In this document: positions 29,107 through 39,344 of the stretch, one piece after another | How the letters are laid out: every line of letters starts with the position of its first letter | Numbering within the stretch: the first letter of the stretch is position 1 | NCBI RefSeq assembly: GCF_022879595.1 | Contig: NZ_CP084266.1 | Span: forward strand, 248,001-312,000 | Source of the DNA: Caballeronia sp. Lep1P3 | Lineage (GTDB): Bacteria; Pseudomonadota; Gammaproteobacteria; Burkholderiales; Burkholderiaceae | Direction: 5' to 3' | Length of the DNA: 64,000 bases | The notes under the pieces: model-generated | Told to the model about the DNA's origin: nothing | Databases searched by the model: none | What the model saw: the letters and a program-made list of their open reading frames with translations, nothing else | Made by a program: the position numbers and the translations under genes

Positions 29107-29864
29107 ATCTACACGCTGTTCGCGCAATCTACCGCTTCGAAATGGCGCGCGCCGGGCGCACGCTCATGCAAAGCATCGTGTCGCCCGTCATCTCCACGTC
29201 GCTCTATTTCGTCGTCTTCGGCGCGGCTATCGGCACGCGCATTCCGCAAGTCGACGGCATCAGCTACGGCGCGTTCATCGTGCCGGGCCTCGTCATGCTG
29301 TCGCTTCTCACGCAAAGCATCGCGAATGCGTCGTTCGGCATCTACTTCCCGCGATTCACGGGCACGATCTACGAACTGCTCTCGGCACCGGTCTCGTATC
29401 TCGAACTCGTCGTGAGCTATGTCGGCGCGGCGGCGACGAAATCGATCATCCTCGGGCTCATCATTCTCGCGACGGCGCGGCTTTTCGTGCCGCTGCGCAT
29501 CGATCATCCGGTGTGGATGATCTTCTTTCTGCTGCTCACATCGGTGACGTTCAGCCTGCTCGGGTTCATCATCGGCATATGGGCGGACGGCTTCGAGAAG
29601 CTTCAGATCATTCCGCTTCTGATCGTCACGCCGCTGACGTTTCTTGGCGGCAGCTTCTACTCGATCAATATCCTGCCGCCGTTCTGGAAGACGGTCGCGC
29701 TGTTCAACCCGGTGGTGTATCTCATCAGCGGATTTCGCTGGAGTTTCTACGGCCTCGCGGACGTGCAGGTCGGCACGAGCCTTGCGATGACGGTCGTGTT
29801 CCTCGCGATCTTCGTCGCGATTGTCGCGTGGATTTTCAGAACGGGATACCGCCTCAAGGCATGA
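29103..29864 (+). CDS. ABC-2 exporter permease (YadH-like)
   Basis: A 253-residue inner-membrane permease with six hydrophobic segments, in the ABC-2/YadH pattern (VIPGLVML-like [53 protein letters not shown]). It is translationally coupled to the upstream ATPase. The nodulation exporter NodJ is in the same family, but no nod context exists here. Confidence 0.93.
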
Positions 29865-29909
29865 CGCGGCCCCGGCCGGCGCGACGAGAAAACAGATGGC
29901 GTTCATCCG

Positions 29910-30416
29910 ATGAAAATCATCAGACGCACGAAACGCAATTTTCTCGGCGCAATGGCGGCCACGCTCGCGGGCGGCGCCGCTCCGTGGCGCGGCTCGATGG
30001 CCGAAACGCGTTCGGGCCTTCTTACGTCTTACGAGATCGAACACAGCCGAACGCACTGGCGGCGGCGCCTGTCGACGGAGCAATATCGCGTGCTGCGACG
30101 CGGCGCCACCGAGCCGCCATTCAGCAGTCCGCTGCTGGCGGAAGCGCGAAACGGCACGTTCGCATGCGCGGGCTGTGGTCTGCCGCTATTCGCGTCCAAC
30201 GCGAAGTTCGATAGCGGCACCGGCTGGCCGAGCTTCTGGAAACCGCTCGACGGCGCCGTCGCCACCGACGCGAGCGCGTCATCCGTGATGTTGCCGAACG
30301 AAGTCCATTGCCGTCGCTGCGGCGGTCATCTGGGTCATGTCTTCGACGACGGACCCAAACCCACCGGCCTGCGCTACTGCATCAACGGCACGGCCCTCGT
30401 CTTCCGGCAAACATGA
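29910..30416 (+). CDS. msrB: Peptide-methionine (R)-S-oxide reductase, exported form
   Basis: A 168-residue MsrB that reduces methionine-R-sulphoxide. Two CxxC pairs (Cys86/Cys89 in CAGC, Cys134/Cys137 in CRRC) bind zinc, and the catalytic Cys157 sits in RYCING. The N-terminus MKIIRRTKRNFLGAMAATLAGGAAP looks like a Tat-type signal (RR, then FLG and a weakly hydrophobic stretch), although the consensus spacing is imperfect. The enzyme is therefore probably periplasmic. It is followed 13 bases later by the isochorismatase-like gene. Confidence 0.93.
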   Translation: MKIIRRTKRNFLGAMAATLAGGAAPWRGSMAETRSGLLTSYEIEHSRTHWRRRLSTEQYRVLRRGATEPPFSSPLLAEARNGTFACAGCGLPLFASNAKFDSGTGWPSFWKPLDGAVATDASASSVMLPNEVHCRRCGGHLGHVFDDGPKPTGLRYCINGTALVFRQT

Positions 30417-30429
30417 TCGACCGCCTTCA

Positions 30430-31011
30430 ATGAGCGCTCCCGAACTTCAACTCGATGCGCGCAAGACCGCGCTCGTGCTGATCGATCTCCAGGCGGGCAT
30501 CGTCGCGATGCCGCTGCAACCGAACAGCGCCGCGAGCGTCCTCGCCAACGCGCGCGCCCTGGCGGACGGTTTCCGTGCGCGCAATGCGCTGGTTGTGCTG
30601 GTCAAGGTTGCATTTCCGGGCGCTCCCGGCGGCCTGCGGCCCGTCACCGATGCTGCCCGCGCGCAGGAGACGGCGGAGCCGGCCGGCTGGAGCGACAGCT
30701 GCGCGGAACTGGGCGCGGGCGCGTCGGACATCGTCATCACGAAGCGGCAGTGGGGCGCGTTCTACGGCACTGACCTCGACCTGCAATTGCGGCGGCGCGG
30801 TATCGACACTATCGTGCTTGGCGGCATTGCAACGTCGATCGGCGTGGATACGACCGCGCGCGCTGCCTACGAGCATGGCTATCAGCAAATTTTCGTCGAT
30901 GACGCCATGACCGATCTGCACACGGAGCCGCACGCGTCGACATGCCGGTTCATTTTTCCCCGCATCGGACGGATTCGTTCGACGGCTCAGGTGCTGAAGG
31001 CGCTTGCGTAA
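30430..31011 (+). CDS. Isochorismatase-family hydrolase
   Basis: A 193-residue cysteine-hydrolase-fold protein. The family Asp19 (VLIDLQ) and Lys105 (ITKRQWGAFYGT) are present. In the nucleophile motif the usual Cys is Gly138 (GGIATSIGVDTTAR), as in EntB/PhzD-type isochorismatases, so a Cys-dependent amidase is excluded. A vinyl-ether hydrolase or other activity is possible. It is probably co-transcribed with msrB. Confidence 0.85.
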   Translation: MSAPELQLDARKTALVLIDLQAGIVAMPLQPNSAASVLANARALADGFRARNALVVLVKVAFPGAPGGLRPVTDAARAQETAEPAGWSDSCAELGAGASDIVITKRQWGAFYGTDLDLQLRRRGIDTIVLGGIATSIGVDTTARAAYEHGYQQIFVDDAMTDLHTEPHASTCRFIFPRIGRIRSTAQVLKALA

Positions 31012-31271
31012 GCGCGATGAATCGCTGGCAGTGCGCAGACAACCTTCGGAGTCCGTTGCAATAATCGCGCGCAACGACGGCAGGGATACGGTTTAAGAAA
31101 TATCGTGTGGCGAGCGGTTCGCCATTGCTTTAACTTGTCGTCACTTCGTTGGCGGGATTTCCCGCTCGCCAATGAAGGGCGTCCGTTCATTCCCGTGTCC
31201 GGACGTCGCGCTTTCCCCGAGCGCCGGACGCGCGCCATCGACGCGCGTCCACTTCCTCAGCGCTTCCCTCC

Positions 31272-32432
31272 TCAGACCACCCCGGCGACAAGCCGAACCC
31301 GCGTAATTTCCGACGGTGCGCCAAGTCGCTTAGGCGGCCCCCAATATCCCGTGCCTCGGCTCGTATAGACCCACAGTCCGTTGAACTTGACGAGTCCGGC
31401 GACGAACGGCTGCTGCAATCGCACGAAGAAATTCCACGGCACGAACTGGCCGCCGTGCGTATGACCGGAAAGCTGCAACGAGAAGCCGGCTTCGGCGGCT
31501 GCGGGCGCGCTGCGCGGCTGGTGCGCGAGCAGCACGCGCACCGCGGCGTCGGCGGGAGCGCCGTCGATGGCTTTCGCGGGATCGCTGCGATGCGCCGGAT
31601 CGAAACTGCCCGCGCCGTAATCGGTCACGCCGGCAATCACGGCTCGCGCGCCGTCGTGGTCAAGCACGACGTGCTGGTTCAGCAGGACGGTCAGCCCGAG
31701 CCGCCGGAACTCCGCGATCCACTTGTCCGCGCCAGAGTAGTACTCGTGGTTGCCGGTGACGAGGAACGTGCCGTGCCGTGCGCGCAAGCCCGAAAGCGGG
31801 CGCGTGTGGTCCGCGAGATGCGGCACCGCGCCGTCGACGACATCGCCCGTGACGGCGATCACGTCCGGCGCTAGCCCGTTCACCGCCGCGACGATGCGCT
31901 CCACGTAAGGCCGCTTGATCGTCGGGCCGACGTGGATGTCGCTAATCTGCACGATGGTGAATCCTTCGAGCGCGGCGGGCAGGCCGTCGATAGGCACGTC
32001 CACGCTCACCACCGGCGCGCGCCGCCGCGCGTTATAGAAGCCGACCGCCGACAGCACGACGGCCAGAAACGGCACGCCGAGCGCGCTCTGCGCGACGAGT
32101 CTCGGCGAGCCGATCGGCGTGCCGCGCAGCCAATCGGCGAGATGCACGCCTAAAAGCAGCAAATCACGCGCGAACGTCAGCACGAGCAGGGATGAGAAAA
32201 AGCCCAGCGCGGTCAGCCCGAGCCACGCGAGCCGGTCCGACAACGGCTGCTGCTCGATATTGCGCGCCATCATCCCGAGCGGGATCAGGACGAGCGACGC
32301 AACGAGCAACAGCGCCGCGAGCACCTTCAGTGCAATGCCGACGGGCGCGTCGGGAATCAGCCGCACGCCCACGTAGAGATGAAACAGAACTCCGATACCG
32401 ATGAAGCGGATAAAGAATGCGGAACGTCGCAT
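31272..32432 (-). CDS. Membrane-anchored metallophosphoesterase (YaeI-like)
   Basis: A 386-residue protein with about four N-terminal membrane helices (1-150), then a cytoplasmic or periplasmic calcineurin-like phosphoesterase domain. The metal-binding motifs are in order: QISDIHVG, TGDVVDG, GNHEYYSG, LLAHQP and SGHTHGGQF. This matches the YaeI/UDP-diacylglucosamine-pyrophosphatase-like group. ATG 32432 follows AGGGG; an ATG 18 codons upstream has no site. No lipid A gene lies nearby to fix its role. Confidence 0.88.
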   Translation of the reverse strand: MRRSAFFIRFIGIGVLFHLYVGVRLIPDAPVGIALKVLAALLLVASLVLIPLGMMARNIEQQPLSDRLAWLGLTALGFFSSLLVLTFARDLLLLGVHLADWLRGTPIGSPRLVAQSALGVPFLAVVLSAVGFYNARRRAPVVSVDVPIDGLPAALEGFTIVQISDIHVGPTIKRPYVERIVAAVNGLAPDVIAVTGDVVDGAVPHLADHTRPLSGLRARHGTFLVTGNHEYYSGADKWIAEFRRLGLTVLLNQHVVLDHDGARAVIAGVTDYGAGSFDPAHRSDPAKAIDGAPADAAVRVLLAHQPRSAPAAAEAGFSLQLSGHTHGGQFVPWNFFVRLQQPFVAGLVKFNGLWVYTSRGTGYWGPPKRLGAPSEITRVRLVAGVV

Positions 32433-32758
32433 AGCGCCCCTGTCGGCCGGAGCCGGCGATTCCGCGCCCGGCTTCGGCCCATGCAAGATGATTGTCGTGG
32501 AATGGAAGGGAAGGGCGGCAACGCGTTCAGCCGGCGTGCCGCCAAGCAGCCGATTCTACCGGTTCACCGCAGATCGCGCCGCGCGCGGCGCGGCTCGCCG
32601 AAGATGGCGTGCGATTGACGATTTTCGACGTTCCATCGGACATTTCTCTCAGCCGGGGCGAACGCATAGCGCGATTCGATTCTCAGCCTCCCGACTCCGT
32701 GATATTGAATGCTTGGCAGTGCAGATTTCGTTCAGATATCGGCAAGGAGCGGACAAGC

Positions 32759-33370
32759 ATGAACATGAAACAGCGCGCACTTTCGATTCTCCCGATGACC
32801 GTGCTCGCCGCGGCGATGAGCGCGGCATCGGCGCAAGGCAACGACGATTTGAGCAAGGAAGCGCAGCAGGTCATTGCCTCGGCGCCGCCCGTCCACGTAC
32901 AGGCGACGATCACGGGCATCGATCCGTCGAGCCGCATGGTGACGGTGCACGGTCCGCACCGCGACGCGACGGTCATCGTCAGCAAGGAAGTGACGAACTT
33001 CGATCAGCTTCGCGTCGGCGACAAAGTGGATGTGCTGTACAAAAACGCGCTGCTCGTAACCGCCGAACGGGTGACGGGCGCGGGCATTCGCAAGCGCGTC
33101 GATACGCAGACGCTCACGCCGGCGTCGGGGCCGGGCGGCGCGAGCGGTTTCGATTCATCGCGTCAGGTCGAGGTTCTCGCGACGGTCGAGAATATCGACA
33201 AAAAGCGCCGCACGATCACGCTGCGCGGTCCGTGGCGCACCGAGACGCTCGACATGTCGCCGGACTTCGCGTCGCAGAAACTGAAAAAGGGCGATACGGT
33301 TCACGCGGTCTTCGTCTCGGCGGCGGCTGTCAAGGTGACGCCGGTGAACGCGCCGAACGCGGCGCAGTGA
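32759..33370 (+). CDS. Periplasmic hypothetical protein with two beta-barrel-like repeats
   Basis: A 203-residue protein with a signal peptide (MNMKQRALSILPMTVLAAAMSAASA-QG). Two related segments follow, HVQATITGIDPSSRMVTVHGP and EVLATVENIDKKRRTITLRGP, about 85 residues apart. Each resembles the start of a small OB-like beta-barrel of the DUF5666 kind, followed by KVDVLY or TVHAVF. AAGGAG precedes ATG 32759. No enzyme motif was seen. Confidence 0.7.
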   Translation: MNMKQRALSILPMTVLAAAMSAASAQGNDDLSKEAQQVIASAPPVHVQATITGIDPSSRMVTVHGPHRDATVIVSKEVTNFDQLRVGDKVDVLYKNALLVTAERVTGAGIRKRVDTQTLTPASGPGGASGFDSSRQVEVLATVENIDKKRRTITLRGPWRTETLDMSPDFASQKLKKGDTVHAVFVSAAAVKVTPVNAPNAAQ

Positions 33371-33394
33371 GCCACGTCCGGCATCGAGCCCGCA

Positions 33395-34855
33395 CTACAC
33401 CGCGACGCACAGATACTTGACGACGAGGTAATCGTCGATGCCGTAATGCGAACCTTCGCGGCCCAGCCCGGACTGCTTGACGCCGCCGAACGGCGCGACT
33501 TCGTTCGAGATCAGTCCGGTGTTGATGCCGACCATGCCGTATTCGAGCGCCTCGGCCACGCGCCACACGCGGCCGATGTCGCGGCTGTAGAAGTACGCCG
33601 CCAGTCCGAATTCGGTGTCGTTCGCGAGCCGGATGGCTTCGTCATCGGAGGAAAATTTGAAGAGCGGCGCGACCGGCCCGAAGGTTTCTTCCTTCGCAAT
33701 CTTCATGTCGGACGTGACGCCCGCGAGCACGGTCGGCTCGAAGAAGCCGTGCCCGAGCGCGTGCCGCTTGCCGCCGACGGCCACGGACGCGCCTTTGGCG
33801 AGCGCGTCGCCGATATGCGTTTCGACCTTGCGCACCGCGGCTTCGTCGATCAGCGGTCCGAGCGCGACGCCGCTTTCCGTGCCGCGCCCGACCTTGAGCG
33901 CGCCGACTGCCGCGGCCATCTTCTGCGCGAAGGCGTCGTACACGCGTTCGTGGACGTAGAAGCGGTTCGTGCAGACGCAAGTCTGTCCGCTGTTGCGATA
34001 CTTCGACGCAATCGCGCCTTCGACGGCGGCGTCGAGATCGGCGTCGTCGAATACGATGAACGGCGCATTGCCGCCCAGTTCCAGCGTCACTTTCTTGACG
34101 GTCGGCGCGCTTTGCGCCATGAGAAGACGCCCGACCGCCGTCGATCCGGTGAACGAGAGCTTGCGCACGATCGGATTGCCCGTCATCTCGCCGCCGATGG
34201 CTTTCGGGTCGCCGGTCACGACGCTCAGCACGCCCTTCGGCACGCCCGCGCGCTCGGCGAGGACCGCGAGCGCGAAAGCGGAGAAGGGCGTGGCCTCGGC
34301 CGGCTTCACGACGATCGGACAGCCCGCCGCGAGCGCCGGGCCGACCTTGCGCGTGATCATCGCGGCGGGGAAATTCCACGGCGTGATGGCGGCGCACACG
34401 CCGATCGGCTCCTTCGTCACGACGATGCGCTTGTCGGCAGCGGGCGTGGCGAGCGTATCGCCCGCGACGCGCTTGCCTTCCTCCGCGAACCATTCGATGA
34501 ACGAGGCCGCATACGCGATATCGCCCTTCGCTTCGGCGAGCGGCTTGCCTTGCTCGGACGTGAGAATGAGCGCGAGATCGTCGGCGTTCGCGAGCATCAG
34601 TTCGTACCAGCGGCGCATGATGGCCGCGCGCTCCTTCGCCGTCTTTTTGCGCCAGCCGGGCCACGCGGCATTCGCGGCTTCGATGGCGCGCCGCGTTTCG
34701 CCCGCGCCCATCTTCGGGACGTGGCCGAGCGTCTCGCCATTGGCCGGATCGCGCACGTCGAGCGTCGCGCCGTCCTCGGCTTGCTGCCATTCGCCGTCGA
34801 TGAAGGCGTCGTGGCGCAGCAGCGCCGGATCGTTCAGTTGATCGCGCAGGCTCAT
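33395..34855 (-). CDS. gabD: NAD(P)-dependent succinate-semialdehyde dehydrogenase
   Basis: A 486-residue aldehyde dehydrogenase that oxidises succinate semialdehyde to succinate. Visible are the cofactor segment PWNFP, the GSTAVG turn, catalytic Glu259 (ELGGNAPFIVFDDAD) and nucleophile Cys293 (NSGQTCVCTNR). Length and the paired Cys295 two residues on, as in GabD, fit the family. It is second in an operon with gabT (9-base gap), so the pair turns GABA into succinate. Confidence 0.95.
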   Translation of the reverse strand: MSLRDQLNDPALLRHDAFIDGEWQQAEDGATLDVRDPANGETLGHVPKMGAGETRRAIEAANAAWPGWRKKTAKERAAIMRRWYELMLANADDLALILTSEQGKPLAEAKGDIAYAASFIEWFAEEGKRVAGDTLATPAADKRIVVTKEPIGVCAAITPWNFPAAMITRKVGPALAAGCPIVVKPAEATPFSAFALAVLAERAGVPKGVLSVVTGDPKAIGGEMTGNPIVRKLSFTGSTAVGRLLMAQSAPTVKKVTLELGGNAPFIVFDDADLDAAVEGAIASKYRNSGQTCVCTNRFYVHERVYDAFAQKMAAAVGALKVGRGTESGVALGPLIDEAAVRKVETHIGDALAKGASVAVGGKRHALGHGFFEPTVLAGVTSDMKIAKEETFGPVAPLFKFSSDDEAIRLANDTEFGLAAYFYSRDIGRVWRVAEALEYGMVGINTGLISNEVAPFGGVKQSGLGREGSHYGIDDYLVVKYLCVAV

Positions 34856-34864
34856 GTCGCGCCC

Positions 34865-36160
34865 TCAGGCCGCCGCGTCGACGGTTTCCGTCAGCACGTC
34901 TTCGAGAATGGCCAGCGCTTCGTCGAACACGTCCTGCTGGATGGTGAGCGGAAAGAGGAACCGCACGACGTTGCCGTACACGCCGCACACGAGCAGCAAC
35001 AGGCCGCGTTCGAGCGCGCGCGCCTGGACGCGCTTCGCGTAATCGGCGTCGGCTTCGCGCGTGCCGGGTTTGCATAACTCGACCGCGACCATCGCGCCGG
35101 GACCGCGCACATCGGCGATCTGCGGCACCTCGCGCCTGAGCGCGTCGAGCTTCGCCTTGAGCGCGTCGCCGAGCGCGACGGCGCGCTCGCACAGCCGCTC
35201 GCCGTCGATGATGTCGAGGACCGCGTGCGCCGCCGCCACCGCGAGCGGATTGCCCGCATACGTGCCGCCGAGTCCGCCGGGCGCGGCGGCGTCCATCACG
35301 TCCGCGCGGCCCACGACGCCCGACAGCGGCATGCCGCCCGCGAGACTTTTGGCGATCGTCATGAGATCGGGCGCCACGCCGTAGTGCTCCATCGCGAAGA
35401 GCTTGCCGGTGCGCGCGAAGCCGGTTTGCACTTCGTCGGCGATGAGCAGGATGCCGTGCTCGTCGCAGATCCGGCGCAGGCCGCGCACGAATTCGACGGG
35501 CGCGGGATTGAAGCCGCCTTCGCCCTGCACCGGCTCGAAGATGATGGCCGCGACGCGCCGCGCTTCGACATCGGCCTTGAAGAGATGCTCGATGGCGCGC
35601 AGCGAGTCATCGACGGACACGCCATGCAGCGCATTCGGAAACGGCGCGTGATAGACGTCCGACGGGAACGGCCCGAACCCGATCTTGTACGGCGCGACTT
35701 TGCCGGTGAGCGCCATGCCCATCAGCGTGCGGCCATGAAAGCCGCCCGCGAACGCGATGACGGCGGGCCGGCCGGTCGCCGCGCGCGCGATTTTCACGGC
35801 GTTCTCGACGGCTTCCGCGCCCGTCGTAAAGAACGCGGCCTTCTTCGCGTGGTCGCCCGGCGCGCGCGCGCTGATCTTTTCCGCGAGCGACACATACGAC
35901 TCATACGGCACGACCTGATACGCGGTGTGCGTGAAGCAGTCGAGTTGCGCGCGAATGGCCTCGACGATCTTCGGATGACGATGCCCCGTATTGCAGACCG
36001 CGATGCCCGCCGCGAAGTCGATGAAGCGCCGGCCTTCGACGTCCCACAATTCCGCGTTCTCGGCGCGCGCCGCGTAGAAGTCGCACATCACGCCGACGCC
36101 GCGCGGCGTCGCGGCATTCTTGCGGGTTTGCAGATCGGCATTCTTGAGAGGGGCGTTCAC
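34865..36160 (-). CDS. gabT: 4-aminobutyrate transaminase
   Basis: A class III PLP aminotransferase of 431 residues, moving the amino group of GABA to 2-oxoglutarate. The cofactor Lys271 lies in TIAKSLAGGMPLSGV, Asp242 in LIADEVQTGF, and the substrate-binding AFAGGFHGRT and NTGHRHP segments are present. It is upstream of gabD in the same operon. The 268 bases before it, shared with a divergent amidohydrolase gene, hold the promoter region (an AT-rich TATAGT lies about 60 bases upstream), but no MocR-type regulator gene is adjacent. Confidence 0.95.
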   Translation of the reverse strand: MNAPLKNADLQTRKNAATPRGVGVMCDFYAARAENAELWDVEGRRFIDFAAGIAVCNTGHRHPKIVEAIRAQLDCFTHTAYQVVPYESYVSLAEKISARAPGDHAKKAAFFTTGAEAVENAVKIARAATGRPAVIAFAGGFHGRTLMGMALTGKVAPYKIGFGPFPSDVYHAPFPNALHGVSVDDSLRAIEHLFKADVEARRVAAIIFEPVQGEGGFNPAPVEFVRGLRRICDEHGILLIADEVQTGFARTGKLFAMEHYGVAPDLMTIAKSLAGGMPLSGVVGRADVMDAAAPGGLGGTYAGNPLAVAAAHAVLDIIDGERLCERAVALGDALKAKLDALRREVPQIADVRGPGAMVAVELCKPGTREADADYAKRVQARALERGLLLLVCGVYGNVVRFLFPLTIQQDVFDEALAILEDVLTETVDAAA

Positions 36161-36428
36161 GGGAAGTCTCCTTTAGTGTGTCTGTTCGTGGCCGGGCCGC
36201 GATCCAGAGCCGACTATAGTGAGATTTGGCCCTTGCGCTCAGAGCCATTTCATAAAAGCTGGGGGAGCCATTCATCGGGCGCTGCGCGGCGCGCGTGCAA
36301 AAAAAGCACACGCGGGCGCGGCGGAACTGGCACACGGCGCGCGACTGGAGGATCATGTGCGCCTTTTCCGCGAGGCGCGCGCGAGGCCAGCCGCGCCGCC
36401 TGTTTCAACCCAGCCAGGGCTTTTTCCC

Positions 36429-37625
36429 ATGACGAACGCTTCGTCCGACCACCGCTACACCGAAATCGCCGATCTCTCCGACGACGCGCATTCGCTGCGC
36501 GACATCCGCCACGACATCCACCGCCATCCCGAGCTGTCCTACGAGGAGACGCGCACCGCCGCGCTCGTCGCCGGGAAGCTCGAGGAATGGGGCTGGCAGG
36601 TGACGCGCGGCGTGGGCGGCACGGGCGTCGTCGGCACGTTGAAGGCGGGCGGGGGCGCGAAGAGCATCGGCTTGCGCGCGGACATGGACGCGCTGCCGAT
36701 CGTCGAGCAGACGGGCAAGCCCTACGCGAGCGAAGCGCACGGCAAGATGCACGCGTGCGGTCACGACGGCCACACGACCATGCTGCTCGGCGCGGCGCGC
36801 CATCTCGCGCGCACGCGGCGCTTCAACGGCACGGTGCACCTGTACTTTCAGCCGGCGGAAGAGCATGGCGTGCCGAGCGGCGCGCAGAAGATGATCGAAG
36901 AGGGCCTTTTCGAGCGTTTTCATTGCGATGCCGTCTTCGGCGTGCACAACCATCCGGGCGCGCAGCCGGGCACGTTCCTGTTCCGCAAGGGGCCGTTCAT
37001 GGCCGCGGGCGATCAGGTGTCGATCGACATCGAAGGCGTGGGCGGACACGCGGCGCGGCCGCATCTGTCGGTCGATCCGGTCGTCGTCGCGGCGAGCATC
37101 GTGATGGCGCTGCAGACGATCGTCGCGCGCAACGTCGATCCGGCGCAGCCCGCCGTCGTCACCGTCGGCTCGATGCACGCCGGCACGGTCAACAACGTCA
37201 TTCCAAACCGCGCGACGCTCGAACTCTCGGTGCGCTCGTTCAGCCCGCAGGTGCGCGAGCTGCTCAGGCGCCGCATCGGGGAACTGGTCGAATCACAGGC
37301 GGCGAGCTACGGCGCGAAGGCGAGCGTGAAGTATCTCGAAGGGTATCCGGTCGTCGTCAATTCGGACGCCGAGACGGAATTCGCCGCGCAAGTGGCGCGC
37401 GAACTGGTGGGCGAGGAGAACGTCGTCGCCCATGCGGATTTGCTGATGGGCAGCGAGGACTTCGCGTTCATGCTGCAGGAACGGCCGGGCACGTTCCTGC
37501 GCATCGGCAACGGCGCGGGCGAGGACGGCTGCATGGTCCACAACCCGCACTACGACTTCAACGACAAGAACCTGCCGGTCGGCGCGGCATACTGGGCGCG
37601 CCTCGTCGAGCGATTCCTGGCGTAA
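36429..37625 (+). CDS. M20-family amidohydrolase (hippurate-hydrolase-like)
   Basis: A 398-residue zinc or manganese amidohydrolase of the M20D group. Metal ligands can be seen in GLRADMDALP, MHACGHDGHTTMLLG, FQPAEE and near the C-terminus in LMGSEDFAFM. The lid domain carries GVGGHAARPHLSVDP. Members cleave N-acyl amino acids, hippurate or indole-3-acetyl conjugates; the natural substrate is not evident. ATG 36429 follows a weak ribosome site. It is divergent from gabT. Confidence 0.92.
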   Translation: MTNASSDHRYTEIADLSDDAHSLRDIRHDIHRHPELSYEETRTAALVAGKLEEWGWQVTRGVGGTGVVGTLKAGGGAKSIGLRADMDALPIVEQTGKPYASEAHGKMHACGHDGHTTMLLGAARHLARTRRFNGTVHLYFQPAEEHGVPSGAQKMIEEGLFERFHCDAVFGVHNHPGAQPGTFLFRKGPFMAAGDQVSIDIEGVGGHAARPHLSVDPVVVAASIVMALQTIVARNVDPAQPAVVTVGSMHAGTVNNVIPNRATLELSVRSFSPQVRELLRRRIGELVESQAASYGAKASVKYLEGYPVVVNSDAETEFAAQVARELVGEENVVAHADLLMGSEDFAFMLQERPGTFLRIGNGAGEDGCMVHNPHYDFNDKNLPVGAAYWARLVERFLA

Positions 37626-37646
37626 TTCGTCGTCTAACCGCGAGCC

Positions 37647-39197
37647 TTACGCCGGCAGCCTGAAACTGCCGATCGCCTCGCGCAGCCCGTCCACCTGATC
37701 CTTCAGCGAATGCGCGGCAGCCGCGGCCTCTTCCACGAGCGCCGCGTTCTGCTGCGTCACCTGATCCATTTCGACGACCGCGCGATTCACCTGCTCGATG
37801 CCCTCGCTCTGCTCGCGCGAGGCGTCGCTGATCTCGTCGAGAATCTCGTTCACGCGCCGCACGGACTGCACGATCTCGCTCATCGTCGTGCCGGCGTTCG
37901 ACACGAGCGATGCGCCAAGCCCGACCGTCTGCGTCGACGTTTCGATGAGCGCCTTGATTTCCTTGGCCGCGCTCGCCGAGCGTTGCGCGAGGCTGCGCAC
38001 TTCCGCCGCGACGACCGCGAAGCCGCGTCCCTGTTCGCCCGCGCGCGCCGCTTCGACGGCCGCGTTGAGCGCGAGAATGTTCGTCTGGAACGCGATGCCG
38101 TCGATCACGCCGATGATGTCGCCGATTTGCTGCGAACTCGCGGTGATGCGCGTCATCGTGTCGATGACTTCGCCCACGACGCCGCTGCCGCGCGTCGCCA
38201 CGTCCGCCGCCTGCTGCGCGAGGCGCGCGGCCTGCGCCGCGCTTTGCGCGTTGTTCTTCACGTTGGCCGTCATCTGGTCCATGCTCGACGCCGTCTGCAC
38301 GAGCGCCGCCGCCTGTTCCTCGGTGCGCTGCGACAGATCGGTATTGCCCGCCGCGATTTCGGACGCGCCCACGTTGATGTTCTCGGTGCCGTTGCGCACG
38401 CGCGAAACGGTGGCGACGAGCCCGCGCTGCATCGTCGAGAGCGCGTGGAGCAGGCTCGTTTCGTCGTCGGGATGCACGTTCACCGCTGCCGTCAGATCGC
38501 CTTGCGCGATGCGGTGCGCCGCGTCCACCGCGAGTTCCAGTTCGCCGCCGAGATTGCGCCGGATGCTGCGCACGACGACGAGCATCGCCGCCGTCGCCGC
38601 CGCGCCGAGCAGCGCCGTGATCGCGAGCCAGCGCAGCGCGCTCGAATAGAACGCGGCTTGCACATCGTCCATGTACATGCCGGTGACGATGTACCAGTCC
38701 CACGGCGCAAAGCGCTGCGAGTACGAGAGCTTCGCGACGGGCTTCTCGCTTCCCGGCTTCGCCCACAGATAGTTGACGAAGCCGCCGCCCGACTGGTCGC
38801 CCGCCTTCACGATATCGACGAAAAGCCGGTTGCCCGCCGGGTCCGTGTACGTGGACAGGTCCTGGCCGATCATCGCGGGCTTGATCGGATGCATGACCAT
38901 CGTCGGGTGCGAATCGTTGATCGAGAGATAGCCGTCCGCGCCATAGCGAATCGCGCCGACCGCGTCGAGCGCCTGCTTTTTCGCCTGCTCGTCCGTGAGC
39001 GTCTTGTTGGCGGCGAGCGCCGCGTAGTGCGAAACGATTGCGTGCGCCTCGCCGACGAGCGATTTCAACTGTTCCTTGCGGTCGTCGATCATCGACGACC
39101 GGTTTTGCCACGCCCCGATCCCGCCAATGGCGATCAGGCCGATCCACAGCACGGCGACCAGCGAGCCGAGCTTCCTGTTCAACGTCATTCTTTTCAT
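37647..39197 (-). CDS. Methyl-accepting chemotaxis protein with single Cache domain
   Basis: A 516-residue chemoreceptor: TM1 about 10-30, a periplasmic single Cache (Cache_2-like) domain about 35-185 with [19 protein letters not shown] and [19 protein letters not shown]2 about 188-210, a HAMP segment, and a cytoplasmic signalling helix with the invariant tip [21 protein letters not shown]. No CheB/CheR-tethering pentapeptide was seen at the C-terminus. Such Cache domains often bind small carboxylates such as acetate or pyruvate, but the ligand is not readable here. A 24-bp palindrome lies 43 bases upstream. Confidence 0.94.
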   Translation of the reverse strand: MKRMTLNRKLGSLVAVLWIGLIAIGGIGAWQNRSSMIDDRKEQLKSLVGEAHAIVSHYAALAANKTLTDEQAKKQALDAVGAIRYGADGYLSINDSHPTMVMHPIKPAMIGQDLSTYTDPAGNRLFVDIVKAGDQSGGGFVNYLWAKPGSEKPVAKLSYSQRFAPWDWYIVTGMYMDDVQAAFYSSALRWLAITALLGAAATAAMLVVVRSIRRNLGGELELAVDAAHRIAQGDLTAAVNVHPDDETSLLHALSTMQRGLVATVSRVRNGTENINVGASEIAAGNTDLSQRTEEQAAALVQTASSMDQMTANVKNNAQSAAQAARLAQQAADVATRGSGVVGEVIDTMTRITASSQQIGDIIGVIDGIAFQTNILALNAAVEAARAGEQGRGFAVVAAEVRSLAQRSASAAKEIKALIETSTQTVGLGASLVSNAGTTMSEIVQSVRRVNEILDEISDASREQSEGIEQVNRAVVEMDQVTQQNAALVEEAAAAAHSLKDQVDGLREAIGSFRLPA

Positions 39198-39240
39198 GTG
39201 TGCGCTCGCGATGTCTACGTCGGTCCGACGTTTCTGGACG

Positions 39241-39264
39241 ATGCGGCGGCGCGCGCCGCCGCAT
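39241..39264. promoter_or_regulatory. 24-bp perfect palindrome upstream of chemoreceptor
   Basis: ATGCGGCGGCGC is followed directly by its complement GCGCCGCCGCAT, with no spacer. It begins 43 bases upstream of the chemoreceptor start and 80 bases downstream of the end of the small proline-rich gene's start side. It could be an operator or simply a GC-rich hairpin. Confidence 0.35.
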
Positions 39265-39344
39265 GCCTCCTTTACGGCAGGCAGAGCGGCGGATACAGGG
39301 CGGGGATACCCGGAGCGCGTCCGGGCGACGGCTTTGAGCGGCGC

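Noticed and set aside
36181..36260. Sigma-54 type promoter in the gabT-M20 gap
   Set aside because: TGGC and TTGC words are present, but the GG-N10-GC spacing is not met.
35225..37663. Long plus-strand frame across gabT and the M20 gene (812 codons)
   Set aside because: It joins antisense gabT with an out-of-frame reading of the amidohydrolase; composition is Arg-rich noise.
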